DNA of 64,000 bases from the NCBI GenBank assembly GCA_963576565.1, contig OY755042.1, positions 4,826,112 through 4,890,111 of the forward strand, written 5' to 3'. Every line of letters begins with the position of its first letter. Within the stretch, counting starts at the first letter, position 1. This document shows, piece after piece, positions 1 to 10,494 of the stretch. The position numbers were made by a program, and so were the translations under genes. The notes under the pieces are model-generated. The model ran no database searches. It worked only from the letters and a program-made list of their open reading frames with translations, and was not told the DNA's origin. The stretch is from Aspidapion aeneum (Eukaryota; Arthropoda; Insecta; Coleoptera; Brentidae).

Positions 1-845
1 CGAATCGCAAAATATCGAAAATACAAAATATCGAAAAACAAATTATCGAAAATACAAAATATCGAAAATACAAAATATCGAAAATTCAAAATATCGAAAA
101 TACAAAATATCGAAAATACAAAATCTCGAAAATACAAAATATCGAATCACAAAATATCGAACATACAAAACATCGAAATTAACAAATATCGAAAATCAAA
201 AACAGAAAATAGAAAATTTCGAAACCTTAACATAACCCGACCCTGACATAACCTAACCTAATCTAACTAAACCTAATCTGACCTAAGAACTGAACAGAAC
301 CAAAGCAAACTGAACCAAGAATTTTTTTCCAAAAAAAAAACTTTCCTGACTTCTTTCCCGGGATCCTAGAGGGTGTGAATACGAACCGAACCGAACCAAA
401 CCAAACCGAACGTAACTGAACCGAATCAAACCTAACCTAACCGAACTAAACTACAACACTGCTAATTAGGTTTGGTTAGGTTTCTAGGATCCCGGAAAAG
501 AACTCACGAAAGTTTTTTTTTTTTTAATTGTTGGTTTAGTTTGCTTTGGTTCGGTTTGATTCGGTTTGGTTCGGTTAGATTTCATTAGGTTTCGTTAGGT
601 TAGGTTTTTGAAACTATTTATATTTATGTGGTTATATCAGATTAGGTTACGTTAGATTAGGTCAGGATCAGGTTAGGTGAAGGTTCCGAAATTTTCTGTT
701 TTTGATTTTTGATATTTTGTTGTTGCGATATTTTGTAGTTTCGATATTTTGTAGTTTCGATATTTTGTAGTTTCGATATTATGTACTTTCGATATTTTAA
801 TTCGATATTTTGTTTTTCGATATTTTGTGTTTCGATATTTTTTCG
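1..845. repeat. Long imperfect inverted repeat with TATCGAAA tandem arms
   Basis: The first 220 bases are a degenerate tandem array of a unit like AAATATCGAAAATACAA. They are followed by CCTAACCTAA-rich sequence, a GGGATCCTAG block near 360 and CCGAACCAAA words. From about 480 to 845 the same blocks return as reverse complement: CTAGGATCCC near 484, GGTTCGGTTT words, TTAGGTTAGG words, then repeated TTTCGATATTTTGTAG. The whole is a foldback about 0.85 kb long centred near 430-450. No coding capacity or terminal duplication was seen, and the left end may be cut by the window edge. It lies in a Nup107-like intron if that gene continues leftward. Confidence 0.75.
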
Positions 846-1087
846 CCCTTAGCTATTTCAGTTCCAAACAGGTTACATTTCAATATTGTCCCATCCGTAA
901 ACAAATGTTGATTATTTTTCATGCAATTTTTTTTTCCTTTGATGTACATCCACCAACTTTTAAATTCTATTATGTTGACCAGCTAGCTTAGGATTTTTTC
1001 TAACAAAAAAAGATAAAGTTTTGTCCCATCCGTAAAATTTGATAATTTACAGTTTGACAAGAATTTAGGATAATAAAAAATATTAGA

Positions 1088-1570
1088 TGTTCGTGCAACT
1101 TTAATTTTAAATTCAAATTTTGCGCCAAATTCCCGTATTCGGAAAACCCACACAATTTCAATTTGATTGGCACAAGCAAACGCCAGCGCCATCTACAAAA
1201 AATGAATCTGCGCAAAAAAGGCGTAACCAAAAAAAGGATTCGTCTGTCGTATTCTATCGAGATCACCACGCAGCATGGTGATAAATTCTATTAACCAAAA
1301 AATCCAATAACATTCTTAGAAAATCAAACTAAACCATTACACAAACAAGTGATTCTAGTGTGGAGCGACTGCAACGACTGGGCCAGCGAGAGGAGCTCCT
1401 CTGGACGACGGAAACAGCTGAAAAGGTGAGTGCCAATCCTCTATATTGTCTTTGTGTGGCTCGGAAAAATTGATATTTTTACATCGTCCTTTTAAGGATT
1501 TTTGCACCCAGATTTTATAAAACGGCCAGCGCATACAGTCCCGCAGCTCTCAACCCTCAAAACAACAACA
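1088..1570 (+). repeat. 5' LTR of the BEL/Pao element
   Basis: This 483-bp LTR matches 7763-8245 base for base as far as can be read. It has short TG...CA ends. It contains an AAAAGGTGAGTG stretch near 1418 that resembles a splice donor, but no subgenomic message is needed to explain the single frame. A diverged third copy is the solo LTR at 19531-20010. Confidence 0.93.
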
Positions 1571-2126
1571 TTTTCTGGTCCCACGACCCAGATAGTTTTT
1601 TAAAATTTGTTTGCTAAAAATATTAGATTTTTACCCTCGCCATCTTGATTCGTTTGTTGCCGTGTCCGGTTTAGAAAGGAGGTTCCGTCCCCCCTTGCGT
1701 GGCTTAACGGTGGCTCCACCCACATTTCATTGCAGCCGAAATTGGCACTTCGTACGTCGTTTGTTTGGATTCAAAAATCGAAATTTGTTTAAATAATAGT
1801 TATTTGTTTAAATAATATGTTATAGTTATTCAAAACAACAAAAGTGCTTGTGAGCTGAATGCTTTATTCTTATTTAACAGGTAAACAAACACATCTAGTA
1901 GAATTAGTATTTACCTGTAAAAAAAACGGTAGTAGGTACAATTTGTTTTCTGTGCATTTATTTGGGAGAAAAATCGCGACCTAGGATAACAGCAAGTTTT
2001 TGCATTTATTCGAGAAATCGATAATAAAATATATGCTGTCGGACTCTTTTGGACTGATTAAAGTCAATAGGGGTCAAGTGTTAGTTTTATTCCTTTTAAA
2101 TATTTTTAATTTTTTAAATTAACAAT
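1571..2126 (+). other. BEL/Pao untranslated leader
   Basis: This is the stretch between the 5' LTR and the polyprotein start. It holds the candidate primer-binding site at its left end and probably packaging signals, which cannot be defined by eye. A 61-codon open frame at 1611-1796 has no recognisable features and is not called a gene. Confidence 0.6.
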
Positions 2127-5100
2127 ATGTCGTTAAAAAAGCTTGAGAATCAACGCAAAGTTTCAATATCTCGTATTACGGAAACGTATAACTTGGGAAC
2201 AAAAGCTAAATCAGATAGTTCTTCCTTGCCAATTTTTAAGGCGTTTTACGAATCGTTAGATGATCACTATGAACAATTTAAAAACATTCATAATGACATC
2301 ATAGGTCTCTTGAAAGACGACGATGAGGATGCATTCGAAGTACAGGACAAAATTAGGAAAGATACGGATCTATTCTACCACCAAGCTAAAGTTCTTTTTT
2401 CGAGTTTATGTTCCGATTCAGTTCATTCAAATTTTACCCCCGCAACTTCACACTATTCACGTAGCGATGATCTGGGCCCTTTAAAGGTACCTTGCTTTAA
2501 TGGAAACGTAAAAAAGTGGCCAACCTTTTACGATGTTTATTCTTGTTTGGTTCACGAAAACTCTAATTATTCCGATATAAGGAAATTTCAACATTTGCTA
2601 ACCTTCCTTGAGGGCGAACCACTTAATATTTTAAGCTCTATAAAATTAACGGCAAGTAATTACGCAATCGCCTGGAAGGTATTAACAGATCGCTATCAAA
2701 ATAAAAGACTTTTAGCCAGTACCTACTGGAACTCAATCTACTATGCAAATTCTTTAAAGGGAAACCAGTCAGCAAAGGATCTTAGAGTCTTGGTAGATAC
2801 CTTTTCTGAGAATATTGCGGCGCTCGAAAATCTTGAATTTCCAGTAACGTCGTGGTGTTTTTGTTTATTTTCAATTTTATTATCAAAAATCGATCAAACC
2901 ACAAGAACCGCGTTCGAATTAAAGTATAGTACTACCGAGATTCCAACATATCAAAATCTAATTCAGTTTCTTATTAACCAATGCCGTGCTCTTGAAACAG
3001 TACAGCTATCTCCCCAAAATACGCAAATGCAACCTTCGACTTCAAAACAGCCAAAACCAAATTATTCGAATTCTAGTAACCAAAAATATAATTCTTATTC
3101 AAATAATCAGTACAAATCAAGCCCTCCATCAAATTTTTTAGCGCATACGCACTCACAAGTATCAAATAAACAATCCAATACTCAATTTCGACAAAACCAA
3201 CAACCCTATAAGTGCAAATTATGCAATAATTCTTTTCATCCACTCTCGCAGTGTGGTGTTTTTATTTCCAAATCTCCTTCAGATCGTTTTACTTATGTAA
3301 AACAACAATCGTTATGTATCAACTGTTTACGTTCAAATCATCAAGTAATCGACTGCAGTAGTACCTACAACTGCAGGGTATGTCGACATAGGCACCATAG
3401 TCTTATTCATCTATCGCAAACGACAGATTCAATCCGTCAGAATTCAAGTCAATCCTTTGTTAATTCAAGCCAAAATTCAAATCAAAATTCGAACTTAAAT
3501 CAAAGTTTTAATTCAAATCAAGTGGCCGTGCCTAGCACAGGCACAAACTTATCGTATCAGAATTCAAATTCAAGTCTTAACCAACAGAACCCTAGTTTTG
3601 TTCAACCCAGTTCAAATTCAATTCAAATCAATTCGAATCCAAATACATCTACAAATCAATACTCTTCGTTATCCACCTTGACGCCCCGGACGACAGTGCT
3701 TCTAGCGACTATAAAATTAGAGGTACTGGATAGTCGGGGTAACTACCAACCTGTCCGAGCACTTCTGGACAGCGGTAGCCAAGCTAACCTGATAAGCGAA
3801 GCTTGTCTTAACAGGTTAGGCTTGCCAAGAAACAAAATTTCGATCCCTGTTCTGGGACTAAATCAATCTTCATCGGCCACTAACGGCATTTCTACTTGCA
3901 CTATTCGAGCCCTAGGCCAACAAGAGCCTACCTTTTCTATTCAAGTCTTCGTTTTACCGAAACTCTGTTCGAATATGCCCTCAATACAGGTAGATTCATC
4001 CAATTGGAGTCATATTTCAAATCTAAAGCTTGCAGATAACCAATTTTACAACCCTGGTCCAATTGACTTACTCTTAGGTGCACAACTTTACACAGAAATC
4101 GTCCAATCAGGACGAATTCCAGGACCTCACGGCCTACCCTCCGCTTTTGAGACAGTTTTTGGGTGGGTCTTGATGGGCCAAACTCAAAGCATAAATATTT
4201 CACCTCAAGTCAATTCGTACTTTACTTCCTGTGAGCAGTCTCTCGACTTTAATATTCGCAGATTTTGGGAACTAGAATCAATTAAGTCAAAAACGTTTCT
4301 CTCACCCGAAGAAAAAAGATGTGAAGAGATTTTCCAAAAAACTACCACTAGAGATATTTCGGGCCGATTTACTGTAAATTTGCCTTTTCGTCACATTGAC
4401 CCTCCTGACCTAGGAGACACATATTCAGTGGCCTACCGTCAATTTTTGTCTCTCGAATCTCGCTTAATAAAAAATTCAAATTTCTATAGTATGTACTCGG
4501 ATTTTATGAGAGAATATCTCAAAAACGGGCACATGTCTTTAATTCCAAGATCCGAACCTAGACCTCAGTTATGTTCTTATTTACCACATCACGGAGTCCT
4601 TCGTCTTGACAAATCAACGACTAAACTCCGGGTGGTTTTTAACCCCTCGATTAAGGGTTCGAAAGGCCTAAGCATGAACGAAACTCTTTTAATAGGACCA
4701 AAATTACAAGCCGATATTTCCGAAATTCTATTAAAATTCAGATTTTATTCTATCGTATTTTTAACTGATATAAAACAGCACTTTTTACAAATTCAAATTA
4801 ATCCAATTCATCGGGACTACCAAAGGCTACTTTGGCGATTTGATCCCAATGAACCCCTGCAGGAATACAGGCTTAATACAGTGACGTTTGGTGTTAGTTC
4901 AAGTCCCTATTTAGCTATTAGAACTCTTAGAGAGCTAGCCATCCTGGAGGCTAAGAATTATCCTGAAGCATCCCAGGTCCTTTTGAATAACATTTTCATG
5001 GACGATATTTGCTGTGGAGCTAACTCTCTAGAAGGTGCTTTATCGCTTCAAAAGAATCTAATAGCGTTGCTTAAATTGGGAAAATTTGAATTAAGAAAAT

Positions 5101-7553
5101 GGGCATCAAATAATCCGAAACTTCTTTCACATTTGTCGCCCGCTGATTGTCAGATCCCTGTTACCTTTGAAGACGATTCTTCAACATCGATTAAGGTGTT
5201 GGGCCTTCAATGGCACCCTTCTACAGATACTTTTACCTATTCTTGTACCCCTTGTGAAAAACCTTGCACCAAAAGGAATATTTTATCGGCTATCGCTAAA
5301 ATTTGGGATCCTATAGGTTTCTTATCGCCTGTTTCATTTTTAGCCAAAGTGATTATGCAAAAACTTTGGTTATGCAAAACTGATTGGGATGAAATACCCC
5401 CCGATCCAATCAAAACTCTTTGGAATCAATTCAATAATCAATTAACCACTCTTTCGAATCTTTGTATACCTAGACATATTTTTTCGAATAATATTCAACG
5501 ATGTCAATTGCTAGGTTTCTGCGATGCATCCGAGCTAGGATACGCTTCTTGCGTATACGTTCGCGTCGAATTACCAAATAAAATTATCAAAACTGCTCTA
5601 GTCATGGGCAAGTCAAGGGTTGCTCCCTTACACACTATTTCAATCCCACGTTTGGAACTACTTGGAGCTACTCTATTAGCTGATTTACTCGAACTAGTTA
5701 TTCGCACCTATTCATCATTACTCGTAATCGATGAAATTCTTGCGTTCTCGGACTCACAGGTCACGCTTCATTGGGTCACATCTTCACCTCACAAGTGGAA
5801 GACCTTTGTGGCAAACCGCGTAAGTCGTATTCAAGAAACAATCCCCGAAGTCCCATGGTATCACATTACTTCACTCGAGAACCCTGCCGACTGCGCTAGC
5901 AGAGGGTTGTCGCCCAATAACTTAATAAATCACCCTCTTTGGTTTCACGGCCCTCCATGGATTACCTTGCCCACTACGGAGTGGCAAATTCAAAGGTTTA
6001 TAAATGAACGTTCTTTGGGAGTTCCAGACGAGGTTCTCAAAGAAGAAAAACCGGAAAATTCAGTGGTGCTGACGGCAGAAATTCAAAATCAAAACTTTTT
6101 TGATAGACTAATCGATAAAATATCCAATTTAAATACCATTCAAAAAATCATTTGTCATTTTCTAAGACTTATTCACAATCGAAAAACCTCAGTTGACCCT
6201 TTATCCGGCGTTTTTTCCGCTTTTGAACTACACAAGGCTCTACTTGTTTTAGTTAAAAGGGTCCAAGAAGAGTGTTTTTCGGATATCATTCAAAAAATTC
6301 AAAATACTCAGCTATTACCTAAGCCGTTTCGCAAACTCGCGCCCTTTTTGGACGAATTGGGTTTCCTTAGAGTGGGCGGACGCTTACGGCATTCTCAACT
6401 CTCCTTTGAGGCAAAACATCCCTTATTATTGCCGAAATCTCATAGATTAACCCAATTGATCATTATTCAAACTCATAACGAAAATTTACATCCCGGAATA
6501 AACACAGTCCAATACTTAATTCGTCAAAAGTTTTGGATTATGTCATCACGTCGAGCTATTCAGAGGGTTTTATTGAAATGTATTCCCTGCTTTCGCTTAA
6601 AACCAAAACCGTATACTCCGTACATGTCGGATTTACCTTCTTTTAGAACGTCACAATTAAAATGTTTTTCACACGTTTGCTTAGACTATGCAGGCCCAAT
6701 CAAAACCTTTGTAGGTCAGAGACGTCGTGGAGCACAAGTTGGTAAATCATATATCGCAGTCTTTGTCGATACTTCTGTCAAAGCAATCCATATCGAGCTT
6801 GTTTCGGATTTAACCACAGAGGCGTGCATCGCTGCTTTACGACGCTTTGTCGCTAGACGTGGCACTTGTGTCCAAATCACAAGTGATAGAGGCTCAAACT
6901 TTGTTGGGGCTATTAAGGAGCTCCATAATCTTTCGAAATTAGCTTCTGAGAGCTTAAAAATCAAATGGTGTCTTAATAGTCCGGGAGCCCCCCACCTAAA
7001 TGGTCTAGCAGAAGCAGGAGTCAAATCTATAAAAACACATTTGTATCGGGTCATCGGTGACCAGATACTAACCTTCGAAGAGCTCTATACTCTCCTCGCC
7101 CAAATAGAGGCATTACTCAATTCTCGACCCCTTTGTGAGCAAAGCTCTGACCCAAACGATCTTACGTCTTTGACTCCGGGTCATTTCCTCACAATGGAAC
7201 CCCTTAATTCGTGTCCTGATCCTGACCTTTCTACCCTTAAAGTTAATACCCTTAAGCGTTGGCAACTTATCCAACGAATTCATGCCGATTTCTGGAAGCG
7301 TTGGAAACTCGAGTACTTAAATACTTTACAACAGCGTTCTAAGTGGTCGGACCCTTCGGTTGAAATCAAGCTAGATACGCTTGTATTAATTAAGGATGAA
7401 ACTAGGCCGCCATTACACTGGTTGCTGGGTAGAATAGTATCTGTACATCCTGGTCGGGATAATCACATTCGAGTTGCTACTGTTAAAACACAACACGGAC
7501 TTTTCACTCGTCCCGTGGTCAAGTTGTGCCCACTACCTTTAGATGCGCACTAA
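2127..7553 (+). CDS. BEL/Pao Gag-Pol polyprotein, intact, 1808 aa
   Basis: A single frame encodes Gag and Pol as one protein, as is usual for BEL/Pao. In order: an N-terminal Gag region of the DUF1759 type (about residues 110-300); Cys/His knuckles near 362-430 (CKLC...HPLSQC, CINC...HQVIDC, CRVC...H); a low-complexity Asn/Gln/Ser linker; an aspartic protease with LLDSGSQANLIS near 545; reverse transcriptase from about 830 with the catalytic FMDD box near 957; RNase H beginning FCDASELGYAS near 1130; an integrase HHCC zinc site near 1450-1490; the integrase core with D in LDYAGPI (about 1519), D in TSDRGSNF (about 1586) and E in GLAEAG (about 1629); and a C-terminal DUF5641-like segment. Every catalytic residue looked for is present and there is no stop or frameshift. 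The ATG at 2127 is the first in frame. Confidence 0.96.
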   Translation: MSLKKLENQRKVSISRITETYNLGTKAKSDSSSLPIFKAFYESLDDHYEQFKNIHNDIIGLLKDDDEDAFEVQDKIRKDTDLFYHQAKVLFSSLCSDSVHSNFTPATSHYSRSDDLGPLKVPCFNGNVKKWPTFYDVYSCLVHENSNYSDIRKFQHLLTFLEGEPLNILSSIKLTASNYAIAWKVLTDRYQNKRLLASTYWNSIYYANSLKGNQSAKDLRVLVDTFSENIAALENLEFPVTSWCFCLFSILLSKIDQTTRTAFELKYSTTEIPTYQNLIQFLINQCRALETVQLSPQNTQMQPSTSKQPKPNYSNSSNQKYNSYSNNQYKSSPPSNFLAHTHSQVSNKQSNTQFRQNQQPYKCKLCNNSFHPLSQCGVFISKSPSDRFTYVKQQSLCINCLRSNHQVIDCSSTYNCRVCRHRHHSLIHLSQTTDSIRQNSSQSFVNSSQNSNQNSNLNQSFNSNQVAVPSTGTNLSYQNSNSSLNQQNPSFVQPSSNSIQINSNPNTSTNQYSSLSTLTPRTTVLLATIKLEVLDSRGNYQPVRALLDSGSQANLISEACLNRLGLPRNKISIPVLGLNQSSSATNGISTCTIRALGQQEPTFSIQVFVLPKLCSNMPSIQVDSSNWSHISNLKLADNQFYNPGPIDLLLGAQLYTEIVQSGRIPGPHGLPSAFETVFGWVLMGQTQSINISPQVNSYFTSCEQSLDFNIRRFWELESIKSKTFLSPEEKRCEEIFQKTTTRDISGRFTVNLPFRHIDPPDLGDTYSVAYRQFLSLESRLIKNSNFYSMYSDFMREYLKNGHMSLIPRSEPRPQLCSYLPHHGVLRLDKSTTKLRVVFNPSIKGSKGLSMNETLLIGPKLQADISEILLKFRFYSIVFLTDIKQHFLQIQINPIHRDYQRLLWRFDPNEPLQEYRLNTVTFGVSSSPYLAIRTLRELAILEAKNYPEASQVLLNNIFMDDICCGANSLEGALSLQKNLIALLKLGKFELRKWASNNPKLLSHLSPADCQIPVTFEDDSSTSIKVLGLQWHPSTDTFTYSCTPCEKPCTKRNILSAIAKIWDPIGFLSPVSFLAKVIMQKLWLCKTDWDEIPPDPIKTLWNQFNNQLTTLSNLCIPRHIFSNNIQRCQLLGFCDASELGYASCVYVRVELPNKIIKTALVMGKSRVAPLHTISIPRLELLGATLLADLLELVIRTYSSLLVIDEILAFSDSQVTLHWVTSSPHKWKTFVANRVSRIQETIPEVPWYHITSLENPADCASRGLSPNNLINHPLWFHGPPWITLPTTEWQIQRFINERSLGVPDEVLKEEKPENSVVLTAEIQNQNFFDRLIDKISNLNTIQKIICHFLRLIHNRKTSVDPLSGVFSAFELHKALLVLVKRVQEECFSDIIQKIQNTQLLPKPFRKLAPFLDELGFLRVGGRLRHSQLSFEAKHPLLLPKSHRLTQLIIIQTHNENLHPGINTVQYLIRQKFWIMSSRRAIQRVLLKCIPCFRLKPKPYTPYMSDLPSFRTSQLKCFSHVCLDYAGPIKTFVGQRRRGAQVGKSYIAVFVDTSVKAIHIELVSDLTTEACIAALRRFVARRGTCVQITSDRGSNFVGAIKELHNLSKLASESLKIKWCLNSPGAPHLNGLAEAGVKSIKTHLYRVIGDQILTFEELYTLLAQIEALLNSRPLCEQSSDPNDLTSLTPGHFLTMEPLNSCPDPDLSTLKVNTLKRWQLIQRIHADFWKRWKLEYLNTLQQRSKWSDPSVEIKLDTLVLIKDETRPPLHWLLGRIVSVHPGRDNHIRVATVKTQHGLFTRPVVKLCPLPLDAH

Positions 7554-7762
7554 ACTCCCAAGCAACTTCTTTTGTTTCGTGTGTCGTTATCTAGAATATA
7601 TATATATTTTTTTTTCATTTTTTTTCCTTTTGATCTATAAACCTAAAACGGATTTAACTACCTACCTACTTAAGGTTTTGAATTAACTTATATTCTTTTT
7701 ATATAGCCATTTGTTTATTCAATTAATCTCAATGTAAAACTTCGTTTTAAGTGGGCGGAAAA

Positions 7763-8245
7763 TGTTCGTGCAACTTTAATTTTAAATTCAAATTTTGCGC
7801 CAAATTCCCGTATTCGGAAAACCCACACAATTTCAATTTGATTGGCACAAGCAAACGCCAGCGCCATCTACAAAAAATGAATCTGCGCAAAAAAGGCGTA
7901 ACCAAAAAAAGGATTCGTCTGTCGTATTCTATCGAGATCACCACGCAGCATGGTGATAAATTCTATTAACCAAAAAATCCAATAACATTCTTAGAAAATC
8001 AAACTAAACCATTACACAAACAAGTGATTCTAGTGTGGAGCGACTGCAACGACTGGGCCAGCGAGAGGAGCTCCTCTGGACGACGGAAACAGCTGAAAAG
8101 GTGAGTGCCAATCCTCTATATTGTCTTTGTGTGGCTCGGAAAAATTGATATTTTTACATCGTCCTTTTAAGGATTTTTGCACCCAGATTTTATAAAACGG
8201 CCAGCGCATACAGTCCCGCAGCTCTCAACCCTCAAAACAACAACA
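7763..8245 (+). repeat. 3' LTR of the BEL/Pao element
   Basis: This LTR is 483 bp, with the same ends and apparently the same sequence as the 5' LTR. It is preceded by a G/A-rich tract and followed by the TTAGA duplication. Confidence 0.93.
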
Positions 8246-9796
8246 TTAGATTATCTTTTATTTACGATATACTTTTTAAAATTTATGTGAACATTGTTCA
8301 CAATATATCGGACGTTCAATTTTTTGGAAAATTATTCTTCCTATAGATCTAGGCTCGTTTGACTCTCTATATGTATTAAAAATAAAATAAGTTAATTTTC
8401 AACAAAAAAATTATTTACAAAGAATGTAAATCCTAAAAACAAATAAGCACAGAAGTAAAATAACGATTTGCTAGTTTGTGATTTGAATATCCAAATGCAA
8501 TAAATTTAGGATCTAATTCCATAAGAGAATCAATCTTCTGGAAAATAGACATCCGTCTATTGTGAAAAGTCAGAAAATTAATACAGTTTAAATGTTACTC
8601 TGTCTTTTTAATCCTTAGTTTTTCAATCAAACCATTTCTTTAAAAAAATTGATGGAAAAAATTCATAATTCATTATCAGAAAAAGTAGACGTGTTCAAAT
8701 TTTTTATTTTTAGCTCACACTACACTATAGTAGTGTGAGCTATATAATTTTTTCGAGAAAAAAAAAGTTGCTCCGATTGTTGGTTTAGTTTGCTTTGGTT
8801 CGGTTTGATTCGGTTTGGTTCGGTTAGATTTCATTAGGTTTCGTTAGGTTAGGTTTTTGAAACTATTTATATTTATGTGGTTATATCAGATTAGGTTACG
8901 TTAGATTAGGTCAGGATCAGGTTAGGTGAAGGTTCCGAAATTTTCTGTTTTTGATTTTTGATATTTTGTTGTTGCGATATTTTGTAGTTTCGATATTTTG
9001 TAGTTTCGATATTTTGTAGTTTCGATATTATGTACTTTCGATATTTTAATTCGATATTTTGTTTTTCGATATTTTGTGTTTCGATATTTTTTCGCCCTTA
9101 GCTATTTCAGTTCCAAACAGGTTACATTTCAATATTGTCCCATCCGTAAACAAATGTTGATTATTTTTCATGCAATTTTTTTTTCCTTTGATGTACATCC
9201 ACCAACTTTTAAATTCTATTATGTTGACCAGCTAGCTTAGGATTTTTTCTAACAAAAAAAGATAAAGTTTTGTCCCATCCGTAAAATTTGATAATTTACA
9301 GTTTGACAAGAATTTAGGATAATAAAAAATATTAGATTATCTTTTATTTACGATATACTTTTTAAAATTTATGTGAACATTGTTCACAATATATCGGACG
9401 TTCAATTTTTTGGAAAATTATTCTTCCTATAGATCTAGGCTCGTTTGACTCTCTATATGTATTAAAAATAAAATAAGTTAATTTTCAACAAAAAAATTAT
9501 TTACAAAGAATGTAAATCCTAAAAACAAATAAGCACAGAAGTAAAATAACGATTTGCTAGTTTGTGATTTGAATATCCAAATGCAATAAATTTAGGATCT
9601 AATTCCATAAGAGAATCAATCTTCTGGAAAATAGACATCCGTCTATTGTGAAAAGTCAGAAAATTAATACAGTTTAAATGTTACTCTGTCTTTTTAATCC
9701 TTAGTTTTTCAATCAAACCATTTCTTTAAAAAAATTGATGGAAAAAATTCATAATTCATTATCAGAAAAAGTAGACGTGTTCAAATTTTTTATTTT

Positions 9797-10489
9797 TAGC
9801 TCACACTACACTATAGTAGTGTGAGCTATATAATTTTTTCGAGAAAAAAAAAGTTGCTCCGATTTCAAAATTTTTTATATATCTTTGCGTTTCAGATGAT
9901 TTTGAAACTTTTTTGTTGCGCCGTCTGTCTGTCTGTAACGACCAACGCGCATAACTCAAAAACCGCTTGGCCGATTTCAATGAAATTTGGTACCTAGGCT
10001 TGGTCTTGGGTCGAGATGGTCCCATTTAAAAATGAACAAAATCCACCGAACACAAACCAAATAAAAGGGTGGGGATAGATTTCAAAAATTAGAGTTTATA
10101 TGAAAATATGGCGTGTGTGATATCAAACGAAAGGTAATTAAGTCTGGAGTTAAACAAAATACATTTTAATTTATTTTAAAAAAAGGGTGGGGGTATATTT
10201 AAAAAATTAGAGTTTAAGTGAAAATATGGCGTGTGTGATAACAAACGAAAGGTAATTAAGTCCGGAGTTCAACAAAATACATTTTAGTTTTTGTTTTTTG
10301 TAAGGGTGGGGTGGATTTAAAAAATTTGAGTTTAAGTCAAAACATGGCTTGTGTGGTATCAAACAAAAGGTAATTTAGTGTGGAGTTGAATAAAATATAT
10401 TTCAGTTTTTAGATATATTAGCTCACACGTACACTATAACTATAGTACTTAGTGTGAGCTTAGGGGCCCATATATTGGCAGAGTATTTT
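9797..10489 (+). mobile_element. Family C hairpin-ended repeat, copy 2
   Basis: The 5' end is a short hairpin (TAGCTCACAC...GTGTGAGCTA), followed by TTGCTCCGATTTC, a (TCTG)n run and AACGACCAACGCGCATAAC. The middle is about three tandem copies of a roughly 105-bp unit containing GGTGGGGGTA, ATGGCGTGTGTGATATCAAA and GGTAATTGAGTCTGGAG. A second hairpin (AGCTCACAC...GTGTGAGCT) lies near the 3' end, which reads GGCAGAGTATTT. The family is repeated at least six times here. The open frames across the TCTG run are not genes. Superfamily is unassigned and no consistent target duplication was found. Confidence 0.8.
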
Positions 10490-10494
10490 ATTTT

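Larger units (their letters stand above)
1088..8245 (+). mobile_element. Full-length BEL/Pao LTR retrotransposon
   Basis: The element is 7158 bp with 483-bp direct LTRs starting TGTTCGTG and ending AACAACA, flanked on both sides by the 5-bp duplication TTAGA (1083-1087 and 8246-8250). One uninterrupted Gag-Pol frame fills the interior. A candidate primer-binding site begins with TGGTCCCACGA at about 1576; the tRNA was not identified. A purine-rich tract, interrupted by single T and C, precedes the 3' LTR at 7749-7762. Identical-looking LTRs and an intact frame point to a recent insertion that may still be competent. No envelope-like frame follows pol. Confidence 0.95.
527..9861. repeat. Tandem 1.1-kb duplication, first copy interrupted by the BEL element
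   Basis: Copy A is 527-1087 continued at 8246-8777; copy B is 8778-9861. The two read as identical by eye except that A holds the BEL/Pao element. Copy B at about 9333-9343 keeps the uninterrupted AATATTAGATTATC, so it is the empty insertion site. The junction between copies is at 8775-8779, where CCGATT of the right end meets ATTGTTGG of the left end with ATT shared. The unit includes the right arm of the inverted repeat at 1-845 and the first 60 or so bases of a family C element. Confidence 0.85.

Noticed and set aside
240..660. CCTAA/TTAGG-like words suggesting a telomere
   Set aside because: The words are irregular (CCTAACCTAATC, TTAGGTTAGG mixed with GGTTCGG) and lie inside an inverted repeat. 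The insect telomere repeat would be a regular TTAGG array.
983..1269. Minus-strand open frames across the 5' LTR
   Set aside because: The same frames recur in the 3' LTR and partly in the solo LTR; they are LTR sequence without protein features.
9801..10025. Frames rich in QTDRQTDRR at 9801, 14597, 17781, 18782, 63392 and their opposite-strand partners
   Set aside because: All fall on the TCTG/CAGA run of family C repeats.
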